In this document: piece by piece, positions 33,447-42,524 of the stretch | How positions within the stretch are numbered: position 1 is the stretch's first letter | Layout of the letters: every line of letters begins with the position of its first letter | The notes under the pieces: generated by a model | Told to the model about the DNA's origin: nothing | What the model saw: the letters and a program-made list of their open reading frames with translations, nothing else | The model's database searches: none | Translations under genes and position numbers: made by a program | Origin: Paenibacillus aceris | Lineage (GTDB): Bacteria > Bacillota > Bacilli > Paenibacillales > NBRC-103111 | Length of the DNA stretch: 64,000 bases | NCBI RefSeq assembly: GCF_017874035.1 | Contig: NZ_JAGGKV010000010.1 | Coordinates: 62,001 to 126,000, forward strand | Direction of reading: 5' to 3'

Positions 33447-34973
33447 TCATTTCATCGCAGGGAGCAGCACTTTAAATGTGGTGCCCTCTCCCACTACACT
33501 ATCCACTTCGATCGACCCGCCATGAAGCTGCGCAATGGAATGGGTGATCGATAAGCCCAAACCTGCACCGCCGCTTCGCCGTGCACGCGAGGTATCGATG
33601 CGGTAAAACCGGTCAAACAAATGAGGGAGATGTTCAGGAGCAATCCCTTCTCCGTTGTCATGAACCGTAATTTCTACGCCGGACGGCGTTTGCGCCAGAG
33701 TCAGCCCGACCTGCCCCGTCACCGGGTGCGTATGCTGAACGGCGTTGTGAAACAAGTTGAGCACAACCTGCTTGATTTTATCGGGATCATACAGGCACCG
33801 GGTCTGAGGCTCTAAGTTGAAGGTAACGGTTCTGTCTCCTGCCAGTAGACGAAGCTGAGGCTCCATCTCGTGCAGCATCTCGTCGAGCACCCCTTCCGTC
33901 TTCTGAAAAGTGGGCGAACGATCAAGCCTAGCCAGCAGAAGGAGATCCTCGACTAGCTTGTTAATTCTTACAGATTCACCATGCATGCTTTTCAAAGCTT
34001 TCAACAACTGTTCCGGTTGTTGATACGCCCCGCGCAGCAGTACCTCCAGAAATCCGTGAATGGATGTCAGCGGTGTACGCAGCTCATGCGAAGCGTCGGC
34101 AGCAAAACGGCGCATCTGCTCTTTCGCTTCTTTTTCCGCCTCAAAAGAAACCTCCAACCGCTTTAACATCCCGTTAAAAGAGGCCGCCAGTCGATCCACT
34201 TCCACTTGCCCTTGATGTGCAGGGAACCGCTCGTTGAGATTGCCTGCATCAATCTGCTTTACGGTTTCCACCATATTAGAGAGCGGAACCAGCGTTCGCC
34301 GCAGGACGGGGAGGAAGCCTAACAAACCAAACACCATGGCTAACAAAGATAGAAAAATAAAAGTCAACAGCTGCTGCAGCAGCACATCGCGAATCGGCGC
34401 GACACTGATGCTCGCTTGAATGAGGCCTTGTATACTTGGCCCGCCAGGGCCGCCGCGGGATCGTTCAGACTCTCCGCCTATCTGATGAAAGACAACGAGC
34501 TGATCATTGCCTTTTTCATCCTTGATGATGCGGTGGTCCAGCTTCATTTTCTTTTGCATGAGCGCCAGATATTCCTCTTGCTTCAACTGAGGAGTCGGCT
34601 GCTCAAACGGGGAGGAAATGAGCTTATAATTCCCTTTGTCATCGATAAAAGCAATCGATAACTCCGATACGAAAATCCGCTCCTGATCGCCCCCAAAACC
34701 AGGACGGTTATCACGGTTCCCTTCTTTGGGGAACAAAGGATTTTGCGCATCTCCCGATCCCATCCCCAAACGCCACATGTTGGGGGGAAGCGCCGCAAGC
34801 TGATTGCGGATCGTATCCGCTTTGTTCTGATACATGAACCGCTGCATGACCACGTACTGAAAAACACCGATGAGCAGCAGCAGCACAGACAGGACCAGCA
34901 AGGTTCTGGACAGCAGTTGAAACTTCAAAGAGCCCGTCACAAAAAGGTCGGCAAAACGGCTCTTCCTCTTCAT
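33447..34973 (-). CDS. Membrane sensor histidine kinase (HAMP, HisKA, HATPase)
   Basis: 508 residues. Two membrane helices (about 17-40 and 205-228) flank an extracellular domain of about 165 residues that is rich in Gly/Arg/Pro and contains AFIDDKGNYKLISSP, a PAS-like edge strand. HAMP (PLSNMVETVKQIDAGNLNERF), HisKA (FAADASHELRTPLTSIHGF), N box (NLFHNAVQH), G1 (DNGEGIAPEHL), F box (FDRFYRID), G2 (GGAGLGLSI). Overlaps its response regulator by 4 nt. Signal unknown. Confidence 0.94.
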   Translation of the reverse strand: MKRKSRFADLFVTGSLKFQLLSRTLLVLSVLLLLIGVFQYVVMQRFMYQNKADTIRNQLAALPPNMWRLGMGSGDAQNPLFPKEGNRDNRPGFGGDQERIFVSELSIAFIDDKGNYKLISSPFEQPTPQLKQEEYLALMQKKMKLDHRIIKDEKGNDQLVVFHQIGGESERSRGGPGGPSIQGLIQASISVAPIRDVLLQQLLTFIFLSLLAMVFGLLGFLPVLRRTLVPLSNMVETVKQIDAGNLNERFPAHQGQVEVDRLAASFNGMLKRLEVSFEAEKEAKEQMRRFAADASHELRTPLTSIHGFLEVLLRGAYQQPEQLLKALKSMHGESVRINKLVEDLLLLARLDRSPTFQKTEGVLDEMLHEMEPQLRLLAGDRTVTFNLEPQTRCLYDPDKIKQVVLNLFHNAVQHTHPVTGQVGLTLAQTPSGVEITVHDNGEGIAPEHLPHLFDRFYRIDTSRARRSGGAGLGLSITHSIAQLHGGSIEVDSVVGEGTTFKVLLPAMK

Positions 34974-35653
34974 GTCAGATCCATCCGGTAGCCTGCTCCC
35001 CGAATCGTACGAATCAGCTTATGTTCCTTATCGTTCAGCTTATCGCGCAGCGACCGTATGTACACCTCCACGATGTTTTCCTCGCCTCCAAAGTCATAGC
35101 CCCAAACCTTATCGAGAATCATCGATTTGCTCAGCACAAGTCCATGATTGATCGCCATAAATTTAAGCAGCTCGTACTCCGTAGGGGACAGCTCCAGCAC
35201 TTTGTCATGCAGACTAATCTCCTTGCGCCGGTCATCCATGCGAAGCGGTCCGATTACAACCTCGCCGAACAGGTTTGGAAAATGATTTCGAATCCGCGCA
35301 TAAATGCGGGCTAACAGCTCTTCAAAGCTGAACGGTTTGACCATGTAATCGTCTGCCCCGATGGTAAGCCCCTTTACGCGATCATCGATTTCGTCCTTCG
35401 CTGTCAGCATAATAACCGCGACATTCTCCGTTTTTTTGATCATACGGCATACTTCAAATCCGTCCATCCCCGGCATCATCACATCCAAAATCGCGATATG
35501 CGGTTGAAATTTGTTGCATGTCGTAATAGCTGAAAGACCGTCCGTTGCGGTCATAACCTCGAAGCCTTCGTTCGTCAGGCCTAATTCCAAAAACTCCAAA
35601 ATATGAGGCTCGTCGTCAACGAGCAGAATTTTGATTCCTTTTAATTGGCGCAT
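34970..35653 (-). CDS. OmpR/PhoB-family response regulator
   Basis: 227 residues from ATG 35653 (GGAGGG upstream; the frame extends to 35680 without a site). Receiver: acidic pocket DDEP, phospho-Asp in AILDVMMPGMDG, Thr in MLTAKDE, Lys in MVKPF. C-terminal winged helix (LSPTEYELLKFMAINHG...VEVYIRSLRDKL). Its likely DNA target is the 11-bp CTGA repeat found at its own promoter and at two neighbouring ones. Confidence 0.95.
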   Translation of the reverse strand: MRQLKGIKILLVDDEPHILEFLELGLTNEGFEVMTATDGLSAITTCNKFQPHIAILDVMMPGMDGFEVCRMIKKTENVAVIMLTAKDEIDDRVKGLTIGADDYMVKPFSFEELLARIYARIRNHFPNLFGEVVIGPLRMDDRRKEISLHDKVLELSPTEYELLKFMAINHGLVLSKSMILDKVWGYDFGGEENIVEVYIRSLRDKLNDKEHKLIRTIRGAGYRMDLT

Positions 35654-35702
35654 GGGGTGGTCCCTCCGTGTTCGATTCAATACTTAGACAATTTCTATAG
35701 TC

Positions 35703-35756
35703 AGTATCCCATATCCTGCCTAAAAGCAACCTGAGCAGATGCTGAAAGGTTGCTGA
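35703..35756 (-). promoter_or_regulatory. Promoter of the two-component operon with 11-bp repeats
   Basis: CTGA cores at 35731, 35742 and 35753 and a degenerate CTAA at 35720, all 11 bp apart (plus-strand spelling). A -10-like GATACT (minus strand, 35708-35703) lies just beyond. Suggests autoregulation by the adjacent response regulator. Confidence 0.65.
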
Positions 35757-35847
35757 ATATTGTTCTCCGTTACACATGCATCGCCCTACTGAAGGTTCTT
35801 GAAGACAAGCCGAACAAACCCATTTGGAACAATTGGGCTCAGACTTT

Positions 35848-35900
35848 TCAGTATTTTTTCAGCTAACTATCAATTGAATCTCAGGTAACACCTCTATAAT
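35848..35900 (+). promoter_or_regulatory. Promoter of the ApbE-like gene with four 11-bp repeats
   Basis: TCAG at 35848, 35859 and 35881 and TCAA at 35870, exactly 11 bp apart; TATAAT at 35895-35900 begins 10 bp after the last core, and the repeats take the place of a -35. Same motif, strand relation and distance as at 32683-32757. Confidence 0.75.
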
Positions 35901-35944
35901 TAGGACTATCAACGTATGGACACCAGAGAAAAGAGGAAAGCCTA

Positions 35945-36823
35945 ATGGAGCCTATTACACCATCCTTTCATTCGTTTCATTTCCAGGCGCTGGAATCTGA
36001 AATCGAATTGCTGCTCCGCTGTGACGAGATAGATCGCACACTCATTACAAAGTTAACCGATGATTGGTTTCGCAATGTCGAGAAGCGTTTCAGCCCCATC
36101 CTCGCCGACAGTGAAATCTCTTTACTAAATACATTAGCCGGCGAAAATTGCTTGGTTTCTAATACAATGCTGGAGGTTCTTTTTCTAGCCGAAATGTATC
36201 AAGCCGTAACCGATGGCTACTATAATCCTCTTTTTAATAACGGCGAGCAGGCCGCCGCTCTCTTAGAGTGGGAAGTGGACCCGGCTAATAAATCGATTAA
36301 GCTCCCTCAGGATACCAATATCCATTTAAGAGGTCTAGATCACGGTTGGGCGGTCAAACGACTAGCTGAATATATGCGAAAACAGCTTTCCCTGGAGCAA
36401 GGATTAATCCTCGCGGGAGGAGAAATCACCGTGTGGGGCCGAGGCTCGCAGGGCGTAGATCCGTGGATTGTCGGCATTCAAAGTCCGTGGCAAGGCACCA
36501 AGCTGGGCGCCGTCGCTCTACCTGAGGGCTCCCTGTCCACCTACAGCCTGCTGGAAGAGCCGGACGCAAGCTCAGCAAATGAGGTCGTGCAGTGCACCGT
36601 CGCCGGGCAAGATCTCATAGAGTGCCAAGTATGGGCAAGAACCCTGGCAAGACTTGGCGTAGACGAAGGATTGGCGCTGCTCGCTAGACGCACCTCCGTG
36701 TGCGAAGCTGTAGTGCTGACAGCCAAACAGGAGCTTCATTATTTCGGGAAAAAGGCCTCGCTCCAACGAAGGTGGCTGGATATGCGAATCGATCATTATC
36801 ACTTTCAGGATAGGGTATCCTAA
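35945..36823 (+). CDS. Degenerate ApbE-like (FAD:protein FMN transferase family) protein
   Basis: 292 residues. Order of blocks matches ApbE: early SEISLLNTLAG, AEMYQAVTDGYYNPLF, central HLRGLDHGWAVKRLAEYM (where ApbE has DLSGIAKGYAVD), LILAGGEITVWG (ApbE N-x-GGDI) and LSTYSLLEE (ApbE TSG). Several key residues differ: the Lys-Gly is His-Gly and the late A-D-A-x-x-T metal motif reads ECQVWAR. No signal peptide or lipobox. Flavin transfer activity is therefore doubtful. Divergent from the response regulator and probably under its control. Confidence 0.7.
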   Translation: MEPITPSFHSFHFQALESEIELLLRCDEIDRTLITKLTDDWFRNVEKRFSPILADSEISLLNTLAGENCLVSNTMLEVLFLAEMYQAVTDGYYNPLFNNGEQAAALLEWEVDPANKSIKLPQDTNIHLRGLDHGWAVKRLAEYMRKQLSLEQGLILAGGEITVWGRGSQGVDPWIVGIQSPWQGTKLGAVALPEGSLSTYSLLEEPDASSANEVVQCTVAGQDLIECQVWARTLARLGVDEGLALLARRTSVCEAVVLTAKQELHYFGKKASLQRRWLDMRIDHYHFQDRVS

Positions 36824-36836
36824 GGCATTGGATGTT

Positions 36837-36920
36837 TTATCCACATAATTGCTCACATTATCCACAAAGAAGAATTGGTTTACCCACAAACATGGCGATT
36901 TTATCAACAACTTATCCACA
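36837..36920 (+). other. DnaA-box cluster
   Basis: Perfect TTATCCACA at 36837, 36858 and 36912; one-mismatch boxes TTACCCACA at 36880 and TTATCAACA at 36901. All five point the same way, with start-to-start spacing 21, 22, 21 and 11 bp. Resembles the DnaA-box clusters of Bacillus that titrate DnaA, or a DnaA-regulated promoter. No dnaA or dnaN gene nearby, so it is not the main oriC. Confidence 0.8.
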
Positions 36921-36990
36921 GGTTGTGAGTATGTTACTATTCTGTTACAGCCAAATAGGGGGCCAGCCTTCCGCTTATCCCCCCTGTTAC

Positions 36991-37019
36991 TTGGGTTTAT
37001 ACCGAAATCATGATACAAT
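36991..37019 (+). promoter_or_regulatory. Sigma-A type promoter of the flavoprotein gene
   Basis: TTGGGT (36991-36996), 17-nt spacer, TACAAT (37014-37019), 29 nt before the start and about 70 bp downstream of the last DnaA box. Confidence 0.6.
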
Positions 37020-37047
37020 TTTTCAAAAATGAACTAGAGGTATTCGA

Positions 37048-38304
37048 ATGACTTATGATGTTATCGTCATCGGCGGAGGCTCGGCTGGCCTCATGGCCAG
37101 TATTGCGGCAAGCCGCCAAGGAGCCAAGGTTCTCCTCCTGGATAAAGGAGATAAGCTCGGTCGCAAGCTCGGCATTTCCGGTGGAGGCAGGTGCAACGTA
37201 ACCAATAACAAAGACATGGACGATCTTATTAAACATATCCCGGGCAACGGGCGTTTCCTATATAGTGCTTTGACGCAGTTTGGCAACAGGCACATTATCG
37301 ATTTTTTTGAAGGACTCGGGATCCGTCTGAAAGAAGAGGATAACGGTCGCATGTTCCCCGTCAGCGACAAGGCCAAAACCGTCGTAGACGCGTTGATCGG
37401 CCAAGTTCGCAAGCAGGGTGTGGAGATCCGGATGAGCAGTCCGGTCAAAAGGGTCCTGTATCAGGACGGCAGCGTCCAAGGCGTCCTACTCCACTCCGGC
37501 GAGAAGATGAACAGCCGCGCTGTCGTCATCGCATCAGGTGGATGTTCTGTCCCGCACACCGGCTCCACAGGAGACGGTTATGCATGGGCTGAAGCCGGCG
37601 GACATACGATCACGCAGCTCTTTCCAACCGAGGTGCCGTTGACCTCGAAGGAAGCTTTTATCCGCAGCCGTGAGCTGCAGGGGCTTTCCTTGCGGGAGGT
37701 AACGCTGTCCGTGTGGAACGCCAAAGGGAAGGTCGTGATCTCTCATAGGGGAGATATGCTGTTCACCCACTTCGGTTTGTCCGGTCCCATTGCCCTGCGA
37801 TGCAGCCAATTCGTTGTGAAGGAGCTTGCCAAAACCGAGCGCAGGGAAGTTCTGCTCACTGTAGATCTCTTCCCCGATCTGAGCATGGATGACTTGTATA
37901 AGGAAAGCATGGCGCTGGCGAAGGCTGATGCCAAAAAAGCGATCAAAAACGTACTGAAGCCGCTCTTATCCGAGCGGCTGATCCCGATGCTGCTGGAGCG
38001 GTCCGGCTTGGACGATCAGCTCACGTACGATAACATTCCGAAACAAAAGTGGCTTGACCTGTGCAAGCTCATGAAAGCCTTCCCCGTGCATATTCACGGA
38101 ACGCTTTCGATTGAAGAAGCCTTCGTCACAGGCGGAGGCGTGCATCTCAAAGAAATCGATCCCAGCACGATGCAGTCGAAGCTGGTGAACGGACTGTATT
38201 TCTGCGGAGAAGTCCTCGATATTCATGGCTATACAGGTGGTTATAACATTACGGCTGCCTTCTCGACTGGATATATGGCTGGCCTAAGCGCGGCGCAGCA
38301 GTAG
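37048..38304 (+). CDS. HI0933/YtfP-family FAD-dependent flavoprotein
   Basis: 418 residues; Rossmann FAD motif VIVIGGGSAGLMAS at the start, GISGGGRCNVTN (family hallmark), and C-terminal LYFCGEVLDIHGYTGGYNIT. Conserved in most Firmicutes as a putative NAD(P)H-flavin oxidoreductase; biochemical role not settled (BaiN is a distant relative). Ribosome site TAGAGG upstream. Confidence 0.92.
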   Translation: MTYDVIVIGGGSAGLMASIAASRQGAKVLLLDKGDKLGRKLGISGGGRCNVTNNKDMDDLIKHIPGNGRFLYSALTQFGNRHIIDFFEGLGIRLKEEDNGRMFPVSDKAKTVVDALIGQVRKQGVEIRMSSPVKRVLYQDGSVQGVLLHSGEKMNSRAVVIASGGCSVPHTGSTGDGYAWAEAGGHTITQLFPTEVPLTSKEAFIRSRELQGLSLREVTLSVWNAKGKVVISHRGDMLFTHFGLSGPIALRCSQFVVKELAKTERREVLLTVDLFPDLSMDDLYKESMALAKADAKKAIKNVLKPLLSERLIPMLLERSGLDDQLTYDNIPKQKWLDLCKLMKAFPVHIHGTLSIEEAFVTGGGVHLKEIDPSTMQSKLVNGLYFCGEVLDIHGYTGGYNITAAFSTGYMAGLSAAQQ

Positions 38305-38339
38305 TCGCAAGAGGGTCTCATCAACTCGGTGCTTGAAAT

Positions 38340-38398
38340 AACGGGGGAATTTCCCGTTAATACTACAAAGGACCTGCATCCATTGGATGCAGGTCCTT
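38340..38398. terminator. Bidirectional terminator between convergent genes
   Basis: Hairpin AAGGACCTGCATCC / GGATGCAGGTCCTT (38368-38398) followed by CTTCTTTTT on the plus strand. A smaller palindrome (AACGGG...CCCGTT, 38340-38359) precedes it. Confidence 0.85.
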
Positions 38399-38413
38399 CT
38401 TCTTTTTATCTGA

Positions 38414-39769
38414 TTAAGCTGTTACCGCTTCGAGGTCATCTTCCTCGTCACGATCGAATGCCGCACGGTCGAATTCACCTTCGGATTCTGCTACAAGCAA
38501 TGCTGTAACTGTTGTACCTGTTGCATTAACTGCTGTACGACCCATATCGATCAGCGCTTCGACGCCAAGTACAAGACCCATACCTTCTAGCGGCAAACCA
38601 AGTGCTGTCAGTACAACTGTCGTGGAAATCGCAGCTGGTCCCGGAACCCCGGCAACACCAATGGAGGAAATTATGCTTACTAAGACAAGGATAAAATACT
38701 CAGACGGTCCAAGCGGAAGATTGTAAACCTTCGCTACGAAAATCGCTACAACCGCCGGCCACACGCCGCCGCAGCCGTTGAAGTTCATTGTCGCGCCGAG
38801 CGGTGCTACGAAGCTGGCAATACGCGGTGATACGCGAAGACGCTTCGTGATAACTTCCAAGTTCACAGGCAGCGTAGCGTAGCTGCTGCGTGTTGTAAAT
38901 GCGACAGCGATCGTCGGATACGCTTTTTTGAAAAACTTAATAGGGTTAACCTTCGCTACCAGCAGCACCAAGCCGCCGAAGATCAAGACGAAGTGAATGA
39001 TTAATGCTACATAAGAAGTGAGGATAATTTTGGCAAGCGGAGCAAGTGTTTCAAGACCATACTTCGACGCCATCCCTGCGATCAAGGCATATACACCATA
39101 AGGTGTCAGACGAATAACATACTTAACAACCTGGTGCATCACAGCTGTTGCTGATGTAATAAACGATTTAACGGCTGCTACGCTTTCCGGCTTTTTGGAA
39201 CCCACGTGTACAATCGCTACTGCTACGAAGATCGCGAAGATCAGAACCGGTACGACCTTTCCTGTCGCCATATCGTTAATCGGGTTGGAAGGCACCAGAT
39301 CCAGAATAACTTGGGAGAACGTCGGAATTTCTTTTGCTTTAAAATCTTTCGGTACAGCCTGCGCAATCCCGTTACCCGGATCGAATGCCAGGGCAACGAC
39401 CAAACCGATGATGGATGCAATCCCTGTTGTTAGCAAGAACCAGCCGATTGTTTTCAAACCTAGTTTACGAAGTTGACCCAGGCTCGATAAAGAAGAAATA
39501 CTATTAATAACTAAGATAAGGACTAGAGGCATAACGAGCATTTTGATCAAGTTAACATAAATCGTTCCGATCGTACTGACACTCTTGTACTCCAAATGCA
39601 ATTGGTTAAACACTACGCCGGCCACAAGACCAAGACCCAAACCGATGAATACGCGGTTACCGAAGCTTACTCTTTTTCTCCCCAAGAAAACGAGCAAACC
39701 AATTATTATTATTGATACGACTAAGCTGACCCAGTTCGATGAAAATGCGGTGACTAGGTTGTTTTGCAC
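38414..39769 (-). CDS. Dicarboxylate/amino acid:cation symporter, TcyP-like
   Basis: 451 residues from GTG 39769, chosen because AAGGAG lies 9 nt upstream; the frame continues to 39829. DAACS-family transporter with eight helices, re-entrant loops and motifs AFTTRSSYATLPVNLE (Ser-rich hairpin) and DMGRTAVNATGTTV (Na+/substrate site). The TRSS-type hairpin and overall look favour the L-cystine transporter TcyP branch over glutamate carriers. Stand-alone gene. An acidic C-terminal tail (FDRDEEDDLEA) is unusual. Confidence 0.88.
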   Translation of the reverse strand: MQNNLVTAFSSNWVSLVVSIIIIGLLVFLGRKRVSFGNRVFIGLGLGLVAGVVFNQLHLEYKSVSTIGTIYVNLIKMLVMPLVLILVINSISSLSSLGQLRKLGLKTIGWFLLTTGIASIIGLVVALAFDPGNGIAQAVPKDFKAKEIPTFSQVILDLVPSNPINDMATGKVVPVLIFAIFVAVAIVHVGSKKPESVAAVKSFITSATAVMHQVVKYVIRLTPYGVYALIAGMASKYGLETLAPLAKIILTSYVALIIHFVLIFGGLVLLVAKVNPIKFFKKAYPTIAVAFTTRSSYATLPVNLEVITKRLRVSPRIASFVAPLGATMNFNGCGGVWPAVVAIFVAKVYNLPLGPSEYFILVLVSIISSIGVAGVPGPAAISTTVVLTALGLPLEGMGLVLGVEALIDMGRTAVNATGTTVTALLVAESEGEFDRAAFDRDEEDDLEAVTA

Positions 39770-39947
39770 TAGAATCATCTCCTTAATTCCTACGAGGTTA
39801 CTTGGTTTAATGGGATAAGAATATGACATTAGAAGTTACATGTCAATGGTTAATTTTAAAAAAATCAAAAAAACCGAATTTCACCCTCGAAAACAAGAGA
39901 TAAAATGCGGTTTTCATGCACAATGTTTGAGTAAACACGAACAAAAA

Positions 39948-40772
39948 TTACATTGTATGCTGATCATGAACGACAGCGACCAAGTACCACGACCCGCCCG
40001 AATTCTCGAAAACGAGTCTCAAACTGGTCCAGTCCATTCCTTGATATTGCGGATCAAAGCCGGGAAAATGGTATTCCACCGTTATGAACGCTGATGTCGG
40101 GTAAATGCTGAACACATTATTGATCATGTTTCCCTTGCCGAGAATCACGTTATAGCTGATTTGCGGCGCAGCTGCGAAGTCTTGATTATATACGAATTTA
40201 TCCCAATAATCCGGAAAAGTAAGATCAATCGGATCGCCTGATCCGTCATACTCCCCCCAATGCGCGGTGCTGGTATTGACCCAAAGTGCGGCTAGCCCGC
40301 TGCCCGTCACCTTGATATCACTGGTTACATTAATATGGGAATAGGGCGAGAATTGAACGCCTTTTTTCGGATGGATTAGCGCAGCCAGTTTATCCATATC
40401 CTTCTCTTTCAACACTTGTATCGTTTCTTTCGCTCGCTGCTCAATTGCTTTCTTGGCATCGGATTCCTTGGCATAAGAGGTAGGCGCTGGCTTCGTTGAG
40501 TTAGTTGGCAGTTGTGATCCGGCAGCTGTAGTTGGCGTATTAGAAGGAGTCGTGCTGGCTGCGGGAGATGAAGTGGTAGTTGGCGCGGATGAGGAATTTG
40601 TGTTTGTTGGTACTGCATTAGGACTTGCGGTTGAACTTGTGCTTCCACTCGTATTCGTGCCTGTGCTCGTGCCAGTGTTTATAGTTCCACTAGTTGCTTG
40701 CCCCTTCATACATCCTGCCATCACACATACTAAAGCCGTTACCAGAACAATCCCTGCCATGCGTCCCCCCAT
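39948..40772 (-). CDS. Lipoprotein of unknown function with Ser/Thr-rich linker
   Basis: 274 residues from ATG 40772 (GGAGGAG 8 nt upstream). Lipobox VCVMAGC, then about 75 residues of Ser/Thr/Asn/Pro low complexity, and a C-terminal globular domain (KGVQFSPYSHI, WGEYDGSGDPIDLTF, FVYNQDFAAAPQISYN) seen in other Firmicute lipoproteins without known function. Anchored outside the membrane, the linker likely spans part of the wall. Confidence 0.8.
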   Translation of the reverse strand: MGGRMAGIVLVTALVCVMAGCMKGQATSGTINTGTSTGTNTSGSTSSTASPNAVPTNTNSSSAPTTTSSPAASTTPSNTPTTAAGSQLPTNSTKPAPTSYAKESDAKKAIEQRAKETIQVLKEKDMDKLAALIHPKKGVQFSPYSHINVTSDIKVTGSGLAALWVNTSTAHWGEYDGSGDPIDLTFPDYWDKFVYNQDFAAAPQISYNVILGKGNMINNVFSIYPTSAFITVEYHFPGFDPQYQGMDWTSLRLVFENSGGSWYLVAVVHDQHTM

Positions 40773-40940
40773 AATACCCACTCCTCCATGTCATTGACTT
40801 CCTTATACTCACCAGACGCATCCAATGCTTGGGAAGTTACAAGTTCTGCGTCATCTACAATAAAAAAGGCTATTGCCCATGGAGTAGGGTTTGGGTAGCG
40901 GCCGTTTTCGGTTGCCCTGTGGGCTGCAATGGCAGAAAAA

Positions 40941-40971
40941 AAACAAAATAAGAGCCTCTAGAGGCTCTTAT
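40941..40971 (-). terminator. Terminator of the 41018 gene
   Basis: Perfect 24-bp palindrome ATAAGAGCCTC/GAGGCTCTTAT with TTTTGTTTTTTTT on the minus-strand 3' side. Confidence 0.85.
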
Positions 40972-41017
40972 CCCAATCTCCCGGCTCGGATCCATGAGCC
41001 GAAGCAGCAGTCCCATT

Positions 41018-41425
41018 TCAGATCCGGATACCGGCGCTGAAATGATTATAGTCATCCGAGGACGGGTCGAAGGCCGCCTCTTCCTCGCTTGGCACGGCGT
41101 CAGCGTCACGCGCTGAGGCGTAGCTGTCGGGCCAATCCTCATTCACGGTGTGCGCCGGGATGCGGATAGAGCCCTCCAGATCGTACGCCATGGCGAAGGT
41201 CGACGGCTCGGATTGCAGCGGCTCCCGCTCCACTAGGCGGCCGCCGTGCGACTGCGCGATCTCGAGCGCCGAGGTCATCTCCTGATCGTCGAGATGGATG
41301 TGCAGCGTCGTCCCCTCTCCTTCCAGCAGCTCAGGCTTATAGCCAAGCTCCTCCAGGGTATCGAGCGCTAACAGCGCATCCCGCTCCTTATCGAATTCAA
41401 AAAAGATAGGAACAAAGTTCTTCAT
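41018..41425 (-). CDS. Hypothetical protein with alpha/beta N-terminal domain
   Basis: 135 residues. The first 70 residues have a beta-alpha-beta pattern like putative ACT/ferredoxin-fold domains (VPIFFEFDKERDALLALDTL...THLHIHLDDQEM); the rest is acidic and likely disordered. Notably GC-rich. Unknown function; no family recognised. Confidence 0.65.
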   Translation of the reverse strand: MKNFVPIFFEFDKERDALLALDTLEELGYKPELLEGEGTTLHIHLDDQEMTSALEIAQSHGGRLVEREPLQSEPSTFAMAYDLEGSIRIPAHTVNEDWPDSYASARDADAVPSEEEAAFDPSSDDYNHFSAGIRI

Positions 41426-41495
41426 CGCATAGCATCCTTTCTTCCTCCAAATGAAAAGTCTGCCATTAGCTTCTGCAACTTGTTCTCAGCCTATT

Positions 41496-42356
41496 CTATT
41501 TAATGGCTTGCTTCACGATTTTGAGCAGTTCCTCGTGGTATTCAGGCACAGCAGCCACGATGTAAGCCGGTGCCCCCTGCCCAGCGCCGACGCTCGCGCC
41601 TCTGTTTGCCCTTGAACCTATACCCGCCCCGCCCAGCAGCGCAAGCGGATTACCGTCAAAATCGGTCACCTTCACGCCCGCCTCCTGCGCAAGCAACAAA
41701 CCTGCATACAAATCCTCGCCTTCGGAGTTATACAAGACAATGCCGTGCAGGTCGCCTCTAGCCAGCATAGCCCAGGTCAAAGACGGGGCCCACATGCGCA
41801 GCACCCTTTTCACGGATTGCTCAAGATGATGCCTAAGCTCCAGCGCTCCTTGATCGTTTTTGCCAACAGCATGACCCTGAATCCACGAAATGGTGGATTT
41901 AACCAACGCTCCGCTCGGCTTCGCCGCAAGCCTCATATCTTCCTGCCAAGCGCCTTCTCCCTTCAATGCAGCATAATTAAGCCCCAGCGCAGAATCGTGG
42001 ATAACGCCAAGCACAATACGGCCCTGATAGCTTAATGAGACGGATACCCCATAAAGCGGTATTCCCAAAGCGAAATTATTCGTTCCATCCAGCGGGTCCA
42101 CATGCCACACCCAATCGCTTTCCGCGCCGCCTTCACCAGCTTCTTCGCTATAGATACGATGAGTCGGAAAAACCGCCAAGATCTCATCCACAATCAACCG
42201 ATCTGCGGTCACATCAACCTCGGTTACCAAATCGCCGCGCTCATCTTTATGCTCAATATTCAACTTACTGCCAAAGCGTTCTCTTGCCAGATTCCCTGCT
42301 TTGGACGCCGCTTTTACAGCAACTTCTCTAGCTAATGACCACTCGTTCGGATTCAT
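41496..42356 (-). CDS. Inositol monophosphatase family protein
   Basis: 286 residues from ATG 42356 (upstream in-frame starts lack a good site). Motifs for metal binding: TEVDVTADRLIVDEI, IYSEEAGEGG and VDPLDGTNNFALGIPLYGV. The C-terminal second signature (WD.AAG) is changed to LYAGLLLAQEAGV. Mg2+-dependent phosphomonoesterase, substrate (inositol-P, CysQ-type or other) open. Glycine/alanine-rich insert GGAGIGSRANRGASVGAGQG near 255 is unusual. Confidence 0.88.
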   Translation of the reverse strand: MNPNEWSLAREVAVKAASKAGNLARERFGSKLNIEHKDERGDLVTEVDVTADRLIVDEILAVFPTHRIYSEEAGEGGAESDWVWHVDPLDGTNNFALGIPLYGVSVSLSYQGRIVLGVIHDSALGLNYAALKGEGAWQEDMRLAAKPSGALVKSTISWIQGHAVGKNDQGALELRHHLEQSVKRVLRMWAPSLTWAMLARGDLHGIVLYNSEGEDLYAGLLLAQEAGVKVTDFDGNPLALLGGAGIGSRANRGASVGAGQGAPAYIVAAVPEYHEELLKIVKQAIK

Positions 42357-42524
42357 ATCCCCAAGCCCCTTCATATAAACATTCTTAGTTGTACCCATTT
42401 TACCATATGTCCCCAGTGAAAGTTACCTTGTATGAAGCTTCCTACATTGACAAGCAGCCTCTTCATAAGTGATAATATAGCAAAATCTTAAGCGATATGA
42501 GCAGTCGAAAGGGGCATTACGAGC

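Noticed and set aside
36837..36920. Chromosomal origin oriC
   Set aside because: DnaA boxes are present, but no dnaA, dnaN or AT-rich unwinding element with the expected gene order; a regulatory cluster is more likely.
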